The notes below the pieces were generated by a model. The model saw nothing but the letters and a program-made list of their open reading frames with translations. It was not told the DNA's origin and made no database searches. A stretch of DNA of 63,498 nt from Bacillota bacterium (lineage in GTDB: Bacteria; Bacillota; Clostridia; Lachnospirales; Cellulosilyticaceae). The stretch covers positions 1-63,498 of the forward strand of contig JAEZJJ010000102.1 in NCBI GenBank assembly GCA_023436395.1, read 5' to 3'. Shown in pieces: positions 63,185-63,498 of the stretch. The stretch's first letter is position 1. Each line of letters opens with the position of its first letter. The position numbers were made by a program, and so were the translations under genes.

Positions 63185-63498
63185 ATGAATATGAGAAGGC
63201 TCAGAAAATTTACTGTAGCAGTTCTAACAGTAGCATTAGTGCTTACCTCTATGACGACTGTATTTGCTGCTGATCCATCACCTACAGTAGAAAACGCTGA
63301 CAAGGCTGTAACATTAAAAGACCTAGGCCTCTATTCCGGTCAAGATGTAAACGATCCAACAGTTGGTTTACAGGACGCATTGACTACACAGGATTCATTA
63401 ATATTTTTATCAAAATTATTTGGGTACTATGATGATGCTAATGCGCTTGCAGCTGATGAAGTAGCTGAGGCATTAGTTAAATTTGATGATGCTGCTAG
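63185..63498 (+). CDS. Second SLH-like surface protein, partial
   Basis: The first 104 codons of a paralog of the gene at 60775; the window ends inside it. The signal peptide (to about residue 29) differs by only a few residues, and the mature start is VENADKAVTLKDLGLYSG with QDVNDPTVGL following. AAGGAGGATC precedes ATG 63185. The leader (63151-63184) is also nearly copied from 60745-60774, so the entire gene start was duplicated. Confidence 0.88.
   Translation, partial: MNMRRLRKFTVAVLTVALVLTSMTTVFAADPSPTVENADKAVTLKDLGLYSGQDVNDPTVGLQDALTTQDSLIFLSKLFGYYDDANALAADEVAEALVKFDDAA

Overview
The window is AT-rich, with GGAGG-type ribosome binding sites, short intergenic gaps, rho-independent hairpins, an S-layer-type surface protein, several Rpn-type PD-(D/E)XK proteins and paired DUF1659/DUF2922 genes. 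This points to a Clostridia genome, probably Lachnospirales; a Cellulosilyticum-like host would fit, but that is inference from gene style only.

The left half (about 0.6-35 kb) is a defence island. A nine-gene plus-strand operon (586-18213) starts with a NERD-UvrD helicase and an AddB-like Cys-cluster protein and two unknown proteins. It continues with four genes whose order, sizes and domains match DpdE (SNF2 helicase), DpdF (RecQ-like helicase), DpdG and DpdH (P-loop ATPase), and ends with a coiled-coil protein. Facing it on the minus strand is a complete DNA phosphorothioation cluster, dndB-dndC-dndD-dndE-dndA (29658 down to 23628), followed by an FRG-domain gene and an AIPR (abortive infection) gene. 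No DndFGH, SspE or DpdABC gene is visible. The likely reading is a hybrid system: Dnd phosphorothioation marks self DNA and a Dpd-type helicase/ATPase module restricts unmarked DNA. An intact IS66-family element (20983-22659, 8-bp target duplication) has split the FRG gene, and an older IS66 relic lies where the two operons converge. A divergent small gene, a methyltransferase, a Nudix hydrolase, a PLD/helicase/DUF3427 protein and a RelB/YoeB-type pair with a nonsense-mutated toxin complete the island.

The middle (35-51 kb) is accessory. It holds a DUF1659-DUF2922 cassette, a chemoreceptor, an AbiL-like AAA15 ATPase-RloB pair, three Rpn-family nucleases plus one Rpn relic, several membrane or lipoproteins, a VWA protein, a macro-domain-HTH fusion and a second DUF1659-DUF2922 cassette. 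A 40-bp leader element recurs upstream of both cassettes, with degenerate copies elsewhere, and a near-identical hairpin terminator recurs three times.

The right part (51-63.5 kb) is more housekeeping-like: catalase-peroxidase katG, a second chemoreceptor, class I DAHP synthase, an AraC/MerR/BtrH-like/GyrI-like cluster, and two tandem SLH-like surface proteins, the second cut by the window edge.
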